Notes: a model not told the origin generated them from the letters alone. A stretch of 64,000 nucleotides of DNA from Bacillota bacterium (GCA_023433405.1 JAEZCT010000002.1:1-64000); one strand, 5' to 3'; counted from the first letter of the stretch, positions 16,286 to 25,768 are shown. Program-made: numbers and translations.

Positions 16286-18551
16286 AATTCAGATGCAGGG
16301 ACTGCATTGCGCAAGCTGTGCGCAGAAAATAGAGGATCGGGTGAGCAAGCTGCCCCAGGTCTCGGAGGTATGGCTCAATTTTACGGAGAACGAGCTGCGA
16401 TTTAGTGCCGAAGGCGAGAGGGCGGATGAGATTATTTCCAAGACACAGGAGATTATTCGCCGCACCGAAGAAGGCGTTTCCCTCACCGGCATTACCGTCA
16501 TGGATGAGACGGGCGCCGAGCAGCAATATGGCTCGGTTTTGAAAGCGGCAAGGGGTCTGCAAACAGAAGAGCAAGGCTGCGACTGCTGCGGTCATGACCA
16601 TGACAACGGCAGGCAGGGACACGCGCATAATGCAAAGCACGATAAGAATGACGCACACGACCACCATGAGAACCATGAAAATCATGGAACAGAACACTCG
16701 CATGACCATGGCGAAAAGAAGGGCTACGAGCTTGTTTTGCTTCTCAGTGCGGTAGCGCTTACGGTTGTATCCTACCTGCCCTTTCTTCCCGAGCCGGTAT
16801 CCGCAATTCTGCTGCTTGCCGCTATCGGGCTGTCGGGCTACAGGATTATCATCGACGGCGCAAAAAAGCTGGTGCGCTTTGAGCTGGAGGAAGAGCTTTT
16901 AATGATGATTGCGGTCGTCGCCGCCTGTGTGCTCGGCGAGTTTGCCGAGGCCGCGATGGTGACGCTGTTGTTCTCTGCCGGAACCTATATTGAAGATATC
17001 GCGGTGGCGCGCTCTAAAAAAAGCATCGCCGCGCTGACCTCCATTCGCCCCGATACCGCAAACCTTTTGGCGGCGGATGGCAGCAGCTCTCCCGTAAACG
17101 CAAAGGAGGTCGCGGTCGGCTCCCTCATCCTCCTTCGTCCCGGCGAGCGCGTTCCGCTGGATGCCGAGGTGGTTTCGGGCGACTCCTATCTCGATAACTC
17201 GGTGATAACGGGCGAGAGCGTGCCGGTGCCGGTTACACAGGGCAGCCGTGTGCTTTCGGGCGCGGTCAACGGCTCGGGTCTTTTAACCCTGCGCACCGTA
17301 GGCGACTACAAAAACTCCACAGCCAGCCGCATCATTGAGCTGGTGGAAAGCTCTCTTGCCAAGAAGGGCAAAACCGAGCGCTTTATTACCCGCTTTGCGC
17401 GGTACTATACCCCCGCCATTATGCTTACCGCTCTGCTGGTGGCGGTGTTACCTCCCCTGCTTGGGGCCGGCACCTTCTCCGACTGGATCTCCCGGTCGCT
17501 CATCCTGCTGGTTTCGGCGTGTCCCTGCGCGCTTGTCATTTCGGTGCCGTTGGGCTTCTTCGCGGGCATTGGCTCCGCTTCCCGACTTGGCGTACTGGTC
17601 AAGGGCGGCAAATACCTTGAGGCGCTCTCGCGGGTAGACACCATGGTGTTTGATAAAACCGGCACCCTTACAACAGGTAAGCTAAAGGTTACGGGTGTTA
17701 CCAGCCTTTCTGATTACAGCGAGGGAGAGGTTTTACGCCTTGCGGCGATTTGCGAGAACTTTTCCAGCCATCCGGTGGCAAAGGCGGTGGTTGCGCATTA
17801 CGGCAACGCCATCTCGAAGGACTCGGTATTCTCCTACGAGGAGCAAACCGGTATGGGGGTTAAGGCGTATCACATGGGCAGCGAGCTCATCTGCGGCTCG
17901 GCGCGCATGATGGAGCAATACGGTATTTCGCTGGCAGGCGCACCGGAGGCGGCGGTTTATGTCGCCGAAAGCGGCCAGCTTTTAGGCAGTATTTCGGTAG
18001 CGGATACCCCCCGTTCCGACAGTGCGGAGGCATTGCGCGGGTTAAAGAGGGCGGGGGTCAAGCGTGTTGCCATCCTTACGGGGGATAATGAAAAAACCGC
18101 GCGGGAGGTTGCCGCAGCCTGCGGCGCGGATGCCTTCCACGCGGGCCTGCTGCCCTCGGGCAAGGTTGACGCGCTGATGGAGGAAAAGAAAAACGCCAAA
18201 ACGGTGGCGTTCGTAGGCGACGGCATTAACGACGCGCCGGTGCTTGCGGCCGCGGATGTGGGCATAGCCATGGGGCTAGGTTCGGATGCCGCCATTGAGG
18301 CCGCCGACGCGGTGCTGGTTTCGGAGCGTCTTGGCTCTCTGCCCGCCGTCATCCGGCTTTCCCGCCGGGCAATGGGTATTATCACCTTTAATATCGTGTT
18401 CGCCTTGCTCATTAAGGCAACGGTAATGGTACTGGGTGTTGCGGGGCTTGGCGCAATGTGGCTTGCCATCTTCGCCGATGTGGGCGTAACCATCCTTGCG
18501 GTGCTTAACACCACGAGGCTTCTTGCGGTAAAAAAGGGTAAGGCGGCATAA
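16272..18551 (+). CDS. Zn2+/Cd2+/Pb2+-exporting P1B-type ATPase
   Basis: The 759-aa membrane pump exports divalent soft metals using ATP. The N-terminal heavy-metal domain has GLHCASC (C13, C16), followed by a Cys/His-rich linker at about 103-147 with clusters such as CDCCGHDHD and EHSHDHG. The transport motif is C417-P-C419, the phosphorylated Asp is D461 (DKTGT), and GDGINDAP is the hinge. A Lys in the segment NIVFALLIKATVMVLG and the DVG after it match the P1B-2 (ZntA/CadA) class rather than copper pumps. Two adjacent ATGs follow AAGGAGGAG. It is co-transcribed with its repressor. Confidence 0.95.
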   Translation: MMRIRIQMQGLHCASCAQKIEDRVSKLPQVSEVWLNFTENELRFSAEGERADEIISKTQEIIRRTEEGVSLTGITVMDETGAEQQYGSVLKAARGLQTEEQGCDCCGHDHDNGRQGHAHNAKHDKNDAHDHHENHENHGTEHSHDHGEKKGYELVLLLSAVALTVVSYLPFLPEPVSAILLLAAIGLSGYRIIIDGAKKLVRFELEEELLMMIAVVAACVLGEFAEAAMVTLLFSAGTYIEDIAVARSKKSIAALTSIRPDTANLLAADGSSSPVNAKEVAVGSLILLRPGERVPLDAEVVSGDSYLDNSVITGESVPVPVTQGSRVLSGAVNGSGLLTLRTVGDYKNSTASRIIELVESSLAKKGKTERFITRFARYYTPAIMLTALLVAVLPPLLGAGTFSDWISRSLILLVSACPCALVISVPLGFFAGIGSASRLGVLVKGGKYLEALSRVDTMVFDKTGTLTTGKLKVTGVTSLSDYSEGEVLRLAAICENFSSHPVAKAVVAHYGNAISKDSVFSYEEQTGMGVKAYHMGSELICGSARMMEQYGISLAGAPEAAVYVAESGQLLGSISVADTPRSDSAEALRGLKRAGVKRVAILTGDNEKTAREVAAACGADAFHAGLLPSGKVDALMEEKKNAKTVAFVGDGINDAPVLAAADVGIAMGLGSDAAIEAADAVLVSERLGSLPAVIRLSRRAMGIITFNIVFALLIKATVMVLGVAGLGAMWLAIFADVGVTILAVLNTTRLLAVKKGKAA

Positions 18552-18563
18552 AACACCGAAAAA

Positions 18564-18604
18564 AACAGCTCTTCCGAAACACCAAAGCGGAGAGCTGTTT
18601 TTTT
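18564..18604 (+). terminator. Rho-independent terminator of the metal-resistance operon
   Basis: AACAGCTCT pairs with AGAGCTGTT and is followed by an uninterrupted T run. It begins 12 bp after the ATPase stop. Confidence 0.93.
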
Positions 18605-18663
18605 AATTCATGCGATATGCGCAGATGGAGAAAGCCATTTTAACCCGACTAACAAAATTCGTA

Positions 18664-19137
18664 TTAGTTTTCCTTCATACGCTCAGCGAGCTTGTAGAAC
18701 ATCCGCACATAGCCGTTCGCCATCAAATTCAGCAGGATAAAGGGCAGGGTTACAAATGGCGCAAGAATATCGGGCATCATAATTCCTTCACTTGTAACGT
18801 GGGTGTAGTTCAATAAGGAAAGGTCGGTTTTATCGATAATATATGGAAGATTTGAAATAAACAAAATAAGACAAAACACCCCCGAAATAATCAGACCGAT
18901 GTTGAGGCCCTTCCTTGTGGCTTTGGTGCAGGTAATGGTGAGTGTTTTATCGGTAAAATGCGCCTGCAAGAGCTTGAGAACAGCCCACAAACCAACCAGA
19001 TAAATGGCCAGCACAATCAGGGGTACGCCAAAAAAACGGGTACATGAGCTTAAAAACAAAAACAATGCCCCCGTAATCACGGTGCCAATGAGTATGCGCA
19101 AAATGAAGGCGCTTAAAAAGCGATAGGTTTTCACCAT
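18664..19137 (-). CDS. Membrane protein of unknown function
   Basis: No family is recognised. The 157-aa protein has about four hydrophobic segments (roughly 5-30, 33-52, 74-95 and 118-142) and short charged loops. A polar outer loop (SNLPYIIDKTDLSLLNY) separates segments three and four. The ATG of MVKTYRFL is chosen because AAGGGTGG lies 7 nt upstream. It is separated from the upstream acyltransferase genes by a strong hairpin, so it probably has its own promoter. Confidence 0.7.
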   Translation of the reverse strand: MVKTYRFLSAFILRILIGTVITGALFLFLSSCTRFFGVPLIVLAIYLVGLWAVLKLLQAHFTDKTLTITCTKATRKGLNIGLIISGVFCLILFISNLPYIIDKTDLSLLNYTHVTSEGIMMPDILAPFVTLPFILLNLMANGYVRMFYKLAERMKEN

Positions 19138-19165
19138 CCCAAAACCACCCTTTACACTAGAATAT

Positions 19166-19215
19166 AACGATAAATCGTGTGGCGGCAGTACGTTTCGCCG
19201 CACGGTTTATCGTTT
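19166..19215 (-). terminator. Hairpin downstream of the DHHW/MBOAT operon
   Basis: AACGATAAATCGTGTGGCG is complementary, with a few mismatches, to the arm CGCCGCACGGTTTATCGTT. T-rich sequence flanks the plus-strand side. It ends the minus-strand operon, while also lying immediately upstream of the gene starting at 19137. Confidence 0.65.
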
Positions 19216-19316
19216 TTAGTCTTTTAATAATGGGAATAGTTTTCGTGTGTCTTCTCATATGCTTCAAAAGCGTCTCTCACCAAAAAAACAAGGCCAATGA
19301 CGCGAATTTAAGAAAT

Positions 19317-20447
19317 TCAGGAAAGACCAAGCTTTGCGATATCAGTGGTATGGGCAAAGGTGTCGGCGCTGTATAAGAGCAGCACCTGGTCATAATCCGC
19401 CACACTCACAAGCGAGGTGTAGCTGTTATTGACGTAGCGCAGGTCTACAAGGGTAATGGTGTCGTAATACGAGGTTAAAAACGGTACAAAGCTATGGGCA
19501 AACGAATCCTTGAAAATCAACAGGCTCTTGCCGGTTTTGCTGTCGGTTCTAACCGTTACCATAGGCTGGTTCTGGCCTAAGAAGACGCCGTATTTATCCT
19601 TCTTACTCAAATAGTCCTTAAAATAAAGGGAGGAATAGGTCTTGGTCTCTTTCCCGTCAAACACATCCAAGGTAACGGTCACCTCGGAGGAGCGCCGGGA
19701 ATAGAGGCTGATAATGTCGGGGGATATGCCGCGATACCCCACCTTGGAGTACAGCGTACCGTAAAAGTCGTGCGCGACGTTTTCAATGTTATAATTCTTA
19801 TAAAGAGCGGCATGAATGCCCATACGCTCGCTAGCCTCGGTAAAGGCGTAAAACGCCCCTGTGCTGGTCCAGTGATGGTCGGTTCTGTAAAAGATATATT
19901 TGCTCCGGTTCTCATACAGCACACGGGATACATCAATTTCGTTGGTGATGCTCACAAGCTCTCGGTTGATATCCTTGAGGTATCGGCGCTGGTCCCACAC
20001 CGTTATCCCCTCGGGCAGGGCGTCGGGGTAGATGCCGGCGGCGGTTGGCACCAGCATGAGATAGGTGGGCTTTTTGTTATGGTCTACAAAGGCGCGAATG
20101 GCGTCAATATTGTTTCGGGTCTTTCGCTCATCCGGGACAGCGATGTCTTCAATTAACCGGTTATCAAGGATGTATACGTTGTTGTTCTCCCGTTTGCCGC
20201 TGTAGTATTCAAGGTAGCCTTTCGCGCTCACCCATAGGTCGCGCCCCACAAAGTGGTCGGAGAACCACGCCTCAACCCCGCTCATAAAGGTGCGGTCTGC
20301 AACGCTTTTGAGTGAGAAATTAGGCCATTCGGCCAGTACGCGGTTCTCCATCTCGGAAAAGGAGGATTTGGGCGACAACGCGGTTGCGACAGGAAAGCCC
20401 GCCAAAAACAGCGCGAGCAGCACCGCGGAGATAATCTTGGTTTTCAT
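19317..20447 (-). CDS. DHHW-family (AlgJ/AlgX-like) surface polysaccharide acetylation protein
   Basis: The 376-aa protein has an N-terminal signal anchor (KIISAVLLALFLAGF) and an SGNH-like extracytoplasmic domain. The name-giving catalytic motif is present in FYRTDHHWTSTGAFYAF (about residue 190), and a late SLLIFKDSFAHSFVPFL carries the presumed nucleophilic Ser (KDSFAHS). Such proteins work with MBOAT acyltransferases to acetylate polysaccharide or cell-wall polymers outside the cell. The MBOAT partner lies directly upstream. GGGGAGG precedes the chosen ATG by 7 nt. The acceptor polymer is unknown; the capsule locus in this window is a candidate. Confidence 0.88.
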   Translation of the reverse strand: MKTKIISAVLLALFLAGFPVATALSPKSSFSEMENRVLAEWPNFSLKSVADRTFMSGVEAWFSDHFVGRDLWVSAKGYLEYYSGKRENNNVYILDNRLIEDIAVPDERKTRNNIDAIRAFVDHNKKPTYLMLVPTAAGIYPDALPEGITVWDQRRYLKDINRELVSITNEIDVSRVLYENRSKYIFYRTDHHWTSTGAFYAFTEASERMGIHAALYKNYNIENVAHDFYGTLYSKVGYRGISPDIISLYSRRSSEVTVTLDVFDGKETKTYSSLYFKDYLSKKDKYGVFLGQNQPMVTVRTDSKTGKSLLIFKDSFAHSFVPFLTSYYDTITLVDLRYVNNSYTSLVSVADYDQVLLLYSADTFAHTTDIAKLGLS

Positions 20448-20471
20448 ATGGTTTCCTCCCCAAGTCATCCG

Positions 20472-21878
20472 TTAAAACCGGAAGTATAAAAACGGGTTGT
20501 AGGTTGCGTCCACAAGGTATGCCGTACACAGCAGCATCAGCATAACCTGGAGCAGGATGCGCACAGTTTTAGACGCGACGGGGTTTTTACGGTAAAACCG
20601 CTTGCATGTCCGGTCCAGCCATGAGGTGGAGAACACCACGCACAGCGCAAACACCACGCCGTAGCTTGCAAGCAGGTAGGTAAACACCGAGTCGGAGGCC
20701 GCCCGACCGCCGGAGCCAAACATCGCGCCAAGGTAGGAAAAGCCCGCGTCGACAGTATCAAACTCAAACAGCACCCAGCCCAGCACCACAAAAAAGAAGG
20801 TGGTCAGCCGAGTAATGGTAAAGGGCAGCTTCTCAAGCACCCGCCCGAGGAACAGCTTTTCAAGAATAAGCAGGATGCCATAGTAAAGCCCCCACAGCAC
20901 AAAGTTCCAGCTTGCGCCGTGCCACAGACCGGTGAGCATCCACACAATCAAAAGGTTAAGTATCATGCGCCCCTTGCCCTTGCGGTTGCCGCCTAAGGGG
21001 ATGTACACATACTCCCGGAACCAGGTGCCAAGCGTCATGTGCCATCTGCGCCAAAAGTCGGTGACGCTGGTGGCGGTATAGGGAAAATTGAAGTTTTGAG
21101 GGAAGCGGAAGCCGAGCATACGCCCCATGCCCACCGCCATATCGGAATATCCCGAAAAATCGAAGAAGATTTGCATGGTAAAGGCGAGTATGCCAAACCA
21201 CGCCGTCGCTACAGACAGCTCGTCGGGTGCGGTGGCCTTAACCCGCGTCCACAGCGCGCCGATGTTGTTGGCAAGCAGCGCCTTTTTGGCAAGCCCCTGG
21301 ATAAAAAGACCCGCCCCGTCGCCTAGGTTTGCAAACGAAACCTTGCGTGTCTCAAGCTCCCTGCGCACATCGCCGTAGCGCACAATAGGCCCCGCCACAA
21401 GCTGGGGGAACATAGAAACATACGCCGCGTAATCGATAAAGCTGCGTTGAACCGGCACACGGCGGCGGTAAAGGTCTATAGTATAGCTCATGCTTTGGAA
21501 GGTGTAAAAGGAGATGCCGATGGGCAGCGCAATTTTAGGGTCGGGGACGGAAAGCCCGAACAGAGCGTTGAGGTTCTGTACCGCAAAGGAGTTGTACTTA
21601 AACACCGCGAGAATGGAGAGATTGACCGCCACCGAGGCAATCAGCAGCATACGCCGCGCCCGGGGGCTGCCGTCAAAGCGCGACATCAGACGCCCGCAGG
21701 TGTAATCCACCAGTACGGTAAAGGTCATGAGCAGTAGGTATATCGGCTCGCCCCAAGCATAAAATAAAAAGCCCGAAACAAACAGCACAAAATTACGCGC
21801 AGGCTTTGGCGTAAAATAATATACCAGCAGTACAGCGGGCAGGTAAAGGTATAAAAATGTCAGGCTTGAAAATACCAT
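20472..21878 (-). CDS. MBOAT-family O-acyltransferase (AlgI/DltB-like)
   Basis: The 468-aa polytopic membrane protein has about 11 hydrophobic segments. Landmarks are DFWRRWHMTLGTWFREYVY, YIPLGGNRKG and the catalytic-histidine motif LTGLWHGASWNFVLWG. AlgI-type proteins move an acyl group from a cytosolic donor to an extracytoplasmic partner. The next gene encodes a DHHW protein, the usual partner. The start ATG directly follows the stop of the Toprim gene (zero spacing), indicating coupling. Confidence 0.94.
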   Translation of the reverse strand: MVFSSLTFLYLYLPAVLLVYYFTPKPARNFVLFVSGFLFYAWGEPIYLLLMTFTVLVDYTCGRLMSRFDGSPRARRMLLIASVAVNLSILAVFKYNSFAVQNLNALFGLSVPDPKIALPIGISFYTFQSMSYTIDLYRRRVPVQRSFIDYAAYVSMFPQLVAGPIVRYGDVRRELETRKVSFANLGDGAGLFIQGLAKKALLANNIGALWTRVKATAPDELSVATAWFGILAFTMQIFFDFSGYSDMAVGMGRMLGFRFPQNFNFPYTATSVTDFWRRWHMTLGTWFREYVYIPLGGNRKGKGRMILNLLIVWMLTGLWHGASWNFVLWGLYYGILLILEKLFLGRVLEKLPFTITRLTTFFFVVLGWVLFEFDTVDAGFSYLGAMFGSGGRAASDSVFTYLLASYGVVFALCVVFSTSWLDRTCKRFYRKNPVASKTVRILLQVMLMLLCTAYLVDATYNPFLYFRF

Positions 21879-22511
21879 CTATCCGTTACGTCCTTCCTTA
21901 TGACTGATTGTTTCGCGCACCCTGGCCACCGCCTTGCGGTATTGCTCGGGGGTGTAAAACGCGTTAATTGCCTCCACCAGCGCGTTTGCGCCGAGGCGTT
22001 CGGGCAGGTCAAGCTCTTTTAGCAGCTCACGCCGCAGGTCGGAGCTGTCCGGCGCGCCGGTAAGCCCGTCCTCATACAGGTGCAGCTTGGTCACGAGGGG
22101 TCTCGGTACCGGCGGGGCGTCGTCCTGTGCGGCGTCGGCGCATACCCCCGCCTTGCGCAGAACGTCAAGCAGGCCTTGGGAGGCTATGCCCTCCACCCCA
22201 AGCTTTCCCTCCTTGGAGGGGACGGCCTTGCGCCGTTCCTTGCCCAGAACATCGGGGATATAGGCGTGCAAAACCTGTCCCTGGGTAATGGCTCCCTTTA
22301 AAAAAGCGCGGATTTGAAATCCCGCCCGGTCGGAATCGGTGAGGATGAGGATACCCGTCCTCTTGGCAAGGGCGCGGAGGAGAGCCAGCTTCTGCTCGTC
22401 CTTAAATATTGCAAAGCCGCCCGTCTCTATGATATAGGCGTCAATAAGCGAGGTAAGCTTAATCTTGTCGTACTTCCCTTCCACTATAACAGCCTGCGTA
22501 ATCTTTATCAA
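21879..22511 (-). CDS. RNase M5-like Toprim-domain protein
   Basis: The 210-aa protein has an N-terminal Toprim domain with VIVEGKYDKIKL (catalytic Glu) and LILTDSDRAGFQIR (DxD metal site), and a helical C-terminal domain of the kind that follows Toprim in RNase M5 relatives. RNase M5 matures 5S rRNA, but the ETNG/GNAI-type residues differ (ETGGFAIF), so a divergent RNA-processing role is possible. The TTG start overlaps the holA stop by 4 bp and has GAGG ~9 nt upstream. Identity as rnmV itself is not certain. Confidence 0.8.
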   Translation of the reverse strand: MIKITQAVIVEGKYDKIKLTSLIDAYIIETGGFAIFKDEQKLALLRALAKRTGILILTDSDRAGFQIRAFLKGAITQGQVLHAYIPDVLGKERRKAVPSKEGKLGVEGIASQGLLDVLRKAGVCADAAQDDAPPVPRPLVTKLHLYEDGLTGAPDSSDLRRELLKELDLPERLGANALVEAINAFYTPEQYRKAVARVRETISHKEGRNG

Positions 22512-23575
22512 GCCTTACCCTCACTAACCCGCAGGGACGTGAGCTGCAGTACCATCTGCTCCAGCAGCACGAAGCTATCCGCCCGGCTGGATTTCATGGC
22601 GCAGTCACAGCGCAGCAAAAGGTCCAGCGCCCCTGTAATATAACGCAGCGGCAGCCTTGCCGCGTCCTTTTCCACATAATAAAACCGGTTGGGGTTTCCT
22701 TTATAGCCAAAGTCGGAGAAAACATCCTTGCCCTTTCGCCCCGCCAGAGCCCCCATTCGGGCGCGGTAGTAGTCGATGTGACCGGAGGCAAGCGCCGCGA
22801 GGATTGCCACCGGCTCCTCCCGCTGCGCGCGGTAATCGCCAATCAGCGCCAGGGCATGGGCAGCGTCGCCGGAGGCAACGGCACCCGAGAGCTCGTAGGC
22901 CATTGCGTCCGGTTCCTTTTCGCATAAAAGGTCAACGTCTGCTCTGGTTATCTCACCGCCAAAGCGGTAGGCGCACAGGCGGTCCAGCTCATGAATCATG
23001 GTCTCCAGCTTGTTTGCGCTGCGTTCGCACAACAGCTTTGCGGCCGTGCCCTCCAGTGTAGCGCCCTGCTTTTCGGCATAGGTGCGGGCATAGCGGGCAA
23101 GCTCCTCCATCTCCCGGGGCTTTAGCTCCATCACCACCCCGTGGACATCGGCCAGCTTTAAAAAGCGTTTCCATCGCGCCGGCATCGTCTTTTTGCCCCC
23201 GACCTCTTGGGTGAGGGTGGAAAACAGCAGTACGGTGGTATCGGGGATATCCTCCAGCAGGTCGCACAGGCGGGCAAAGTCGCCCTCGGCATACTGCTCA
23301 GCGTTAAAGTCGCTTACCGCTACACATTTAAGTGGCGCAAACAGCGGCAGCGCGGAGGCGGCGTCACAGATGGTATCCACGCTCTGGCTTTTGCCGTCTA
23401 TGAGCATATAGTTAAAGCCGGCGGAGTCGGGCGCGGCGCGGCGGGAGAGCCGGTCCAGGTACTGCCGCTTGAGGTAATCCTCCTCACCGTACAGGAAATA
23501 CAGGTGTGCAAGGGGCTCGTTTTTTACGTGCAGGGCGAAATCCTTCTCTTGGGTAAACGTCATGCCAGAACCCAC
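22508..23575 (-). CDS. holA: DNA polymerase III delta subunit
   Basis: The 355-aa clamp-loader subunit opens the beta clamp. LAHLYFLYGEEDYLKRQY near residue 22 is the usual start of the delta AAA-like domain, with TTVLLFSTLTQEVGGKK at domain I/II and the C-terminal helical collar including LALIGDYRAQREEPVAILAAL. The start is uncertain between GTG (used here) and the ATG four codons later; AAAGGAT lies very near the GTG. It heads an operon with the Toprim, MBOAT and DHHW genes. Confidence 0.93.
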   Translation of the reverse strand: MGSGMTFTQEKDFALHVKNEPLAHLYFLYGEEDYLKRQYLDRLSRRAAPDSAGFNYMLIDGKSQSVDTICDAASALPLFAPLKCVAVSDFNAEQYAEGDFARLCDLLEDIPDTTVLLFSTLTQEVGGKKTMPARWKRFLKLADVHGVVMELKPREMEELARYARTYAEKQGATLEGTAAKLLCERSANKLETMIHELDRLCAYRFGGEITRADVDLLCEKEPDAMAYELSGAVASGDAAHALALIGDYRAQREEPVAILAALASGHIDYYRARMGALAGRKGKDVFSDFGYKGNPNRFYYVEKDAARLPLRYITGALDLLLRCDCAMKSSRADSFVLLEQMVLQLTSLRVSEGKA

Positions 23576-23602
23576 ATCCTTTGGGGTGAAATATTGGCCG
23601 CG

Positions 23603-24040
23603 CTAAATGACATAATCATAGCCCGCGTCGGGGCAGCGCGCATCCGCGAGTTCACTTAGGGTGACGCTATCCACATAATTGTTAATTACCGTGTACAGCC
23701 CCTCCCAAAAATCAATGGTGGGGCAGAACCCCCTGCGTTCACAGAGGTTTGGGGTATTTTCAAGGCAGGCCACCGGCGCGAGAGGTCCCTCTATAATGCG
23801 CAGTATCTGTCCCGTGGTATATTTTTCGGCCGGGCGGGAGAGCATATAGCCCCCCTGCGGACCGCGGCTGCTCACCAGGAGCCCCGACTTGGTCAGGGGT
23901 GTTACAATTTGCTCAAGATATTTAAGCGAAATTCCCTGACGTTCCGAGATATCCTTGATGGAGACCCACTCGCCGTTTGAATGCTGTGCTATATCAATCA
24001 TCATTCGAAGCGCATAGCGTCCCTTAGAAGAAATCTTCAT
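23603..24040 (-). CDS. Rrf2-family transcriptional regulator (possible Fe-S type)
   Basis: The 145-aa winged-helix protein has the Rrf2 N-terminus MKISSKGRYALRMMIDIA and the recognition region ISLKYLEQIVTPLTKSGLLVSSRGPQGGY, split by conserved loops. Three cysteines (CLENTPNLCERRGFC) sit where IscR/NsrR/RsrR ligate an Fe-S cluster, unlike CymR of Bacillus, which lacks them. It may sense redox, iron or cysteine status. Its neighbour on the same strand is a patB-like C-S lyase, and ACATATG-type dyads occur at sulfur genes elsewhere in the window. The ATG of MKISSKG has AAGG about 11 nt upstream. Confidence 0.9.
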   Translation of the reverse strand: MKISSKGRYALRMMIDIAQHSNGEWVSIKDISERQGISLKYLEQIVTPLTKSGLLVSSRGPQGGYMLSRPAEKYTTGQILRIIEGPLAPVACLENTPNLCERRGFCPTIDFWEGLYTVINNYVDSVTLSELADARCPDAGYDYVI

Positions 24041-24347
24041 ATAAATTAGAACCTTATCCTTTCCGGGTCGTATGACTGATACGGCATAAAACCCCATCAA
24101 AAATAGTGTCGCGCCGACGGCAGGGAACAAAATGGAAGGAGAACCCCAACCAAAAATTGTCGGATATATGCATCGCCGAATCTGCGCATAGAATACCCTT
24201 TGCGTGTAATTCGATTGTACTATATGATTAGTATGAAATCAAGTGGAGGTATTCTATTCACATTCACACGCAGTTTTTCTTTGGTGCCTTAGTAAAATGA
24301 AAAACAGTAAGCGACCGCCGTGCTCCGCCCGCAGCAAGAGACTGCGG

Positions 24348-25523
24348 TCAGGACTGGCTTAGCGCCTGACAAAAGCGCTCCAGCGCCTCGGCAAGCACCG
24401 CCCGCGGGCAGGCAATGTTGATACGCTGAAAGCCTTTGCCTTGCGCGCCAAACATTGCCCCGTCGTCCAGCCACAGGCGCGCCACACTTTTAATGCGCTG
24501 GTTGAGGCGTTCGCTGTCCGCGTCCAGACTGTTTAAGTCCACCCACAGCAGGTAGGTACCCTCGGGCTCTATCACCCTTGCCAAAGGCAGATGTTCGCCC
24601 AGAAACTGCTTTGCAAACAGCAGGTTTTCTTGCAGGTAGCTCAGCAGCTGGTCAAGCCAATCACCGCCATAGCGGTAGGCTGCTTCACAGGCCGCAAGCC
24701 CGAAAATACCTATGCCGCCGCTGCCGGCGGCGGAAATCTCTGTTTTGTAGCGGTTGCGCAGCTCTTCGCTTGGAATAAAGATATTGGCTGTCTGCAAGCC
24801 TGCCAGGTTAAAGGTTTTGCTGGGTGCGGTGCAGACCACGCAGCTTTGGGCAAACGCTTCGCTGATCCCCGCAAAGGGGATATGCTTACAGCCTTCAAAA
24901 ACAAAATCGCAGTGAATCTCATCCGCGACCACCGGGACATGATATTTTAGGCACAGCTCACCCATCCTCGTCAACTCTGCAAGCGTCCAGACACGTCCGA
25001 CGGGGTTATGGGGGCTGCACAGGATAAACAGTTTAATCTCCTGCTCCCGCAGGGTTTTCTCAAAGGCATCAAAATCGATGTCATACCGCCCGTTTTCATA
25101 AACAAGCGGGCAGTTGACCGTGTGACGGTTATTGCGACGGATTACCCGCTCAAACGGGTAGTATACGGGCTGTTGAATCAGCACACTGTCCCCTTCCCGT
25201 GTTAACGCACGGACTGCCATTGCCACCGCAAAAACCACACCGGGAGTTTTCACCAGCCATTCGGCGCGGTAATTGATGTTATGGCGCGCCAAGAACCAAT
25301 CCCGCACCGCCTGATAGTAACCCGGCTTATGGTCAGAGTAGCCGTATACCCCATGGGCCGCAACCTCACCCAGCCGGCTGGTTATCTCGGGCGGGGAGGC
25401 AAAATCCATATCCGCCACCCACAGCGGAATGGTATCGGCTGAAAACCCGTTTTCCTCCAAAAAATCGTATTTTGAGCTGTTTGTGTTTTTACGGTTGATA
25501 ATCTTGTTAAAATCGTATGCCAC
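24348..25523 (-). CDS. patB: PatB/MalY-family PLP-dependent C-S lyase (cystathionine beta-lyase)
   Basis: The 391-aa fold-type I enzyme is predicted to cleave cystathionine or related thioethers to thiol, pyruvate and ammonia. Landmarks are PLWVADMDFASPP near the N-terminus, GVYGYSDHKPGYY, ILCSPHNPVGRVW, VVADEIHCDFVF and the PLP lysine in APSKTFNLAGLQ. The GTG start is chosen because AGAAGGA lies ~8 nt upstream and the length then matches MalY/PatB; the longer frame has no site. Histidinol-phosphate-aminotransferase-like activity is a less likely alternative. Confidence 0.92.
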   Translation of the reverse strand: MAYDFNKIINRKNTNSSKYDFLEENGFSADTIPLWVADMDFASPPEITSRLGEVAAHGVYGYSDHKPGYYQAVRDWFLARHNINYRAEWLVKTPGVVFAVAMAVRALTREGDSVLIQQPVYYPFERVIRRNNRHTVNCPLVYENGRYDIDFDAFEKTLREQEIKLFILCSPHNPVGRVWTLAELTRMGELCLKYHVPVVADEIHCDFVFEGCKHIPFAGISEAFAQSCVVCTAPSKTFNLAGLQTANIFIPSEELRNRYKTEISAAGSGGIGIFGLAACEAAYRYGGDWLDQLLSYLQENLLFAKQFLGEHLPLARVIEPEGTYLLWVDLNSLDADSERLNQRIKSVARLWLDDGAMFGAQGKGFQRINIACPRAVLAEALERFCQALSQS

Positions 25524-25683
25524 GCGGGTATTCCTTCTCTCTTGTAATTCTTGCTTCGCGCGCGGAACCGCAAAAGGGCAGGATAAGGCAGGCTCATCCA
25601 AACACTGCGCAGAAGCTGTGGGTTATATACTTAATAATCCACTATAGTATAACATATGGGTGCAAGGGGCTGCTGCGATATCA

Positions 25684-25722
25684 GCATATTTTTATCAACA
25701 CTTTTATCGGAGAATAGTATAA
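25684..25722 (+). repeat. Right-end fragment of a MITE-like element (variant B)
   Basis: ATATTTTTATCAACAC followed by TTTTATCGGAGAATAGTAT matches the right end of the variant element at 36322-36422. The left part is missing. It lies between patB and guaA. Confidence 0.7.
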
Positions 25723-25768
25723 GATTCTTCTATTCTTGAGGAGAGCAGTACAATGCCGGGAAAAGTAG

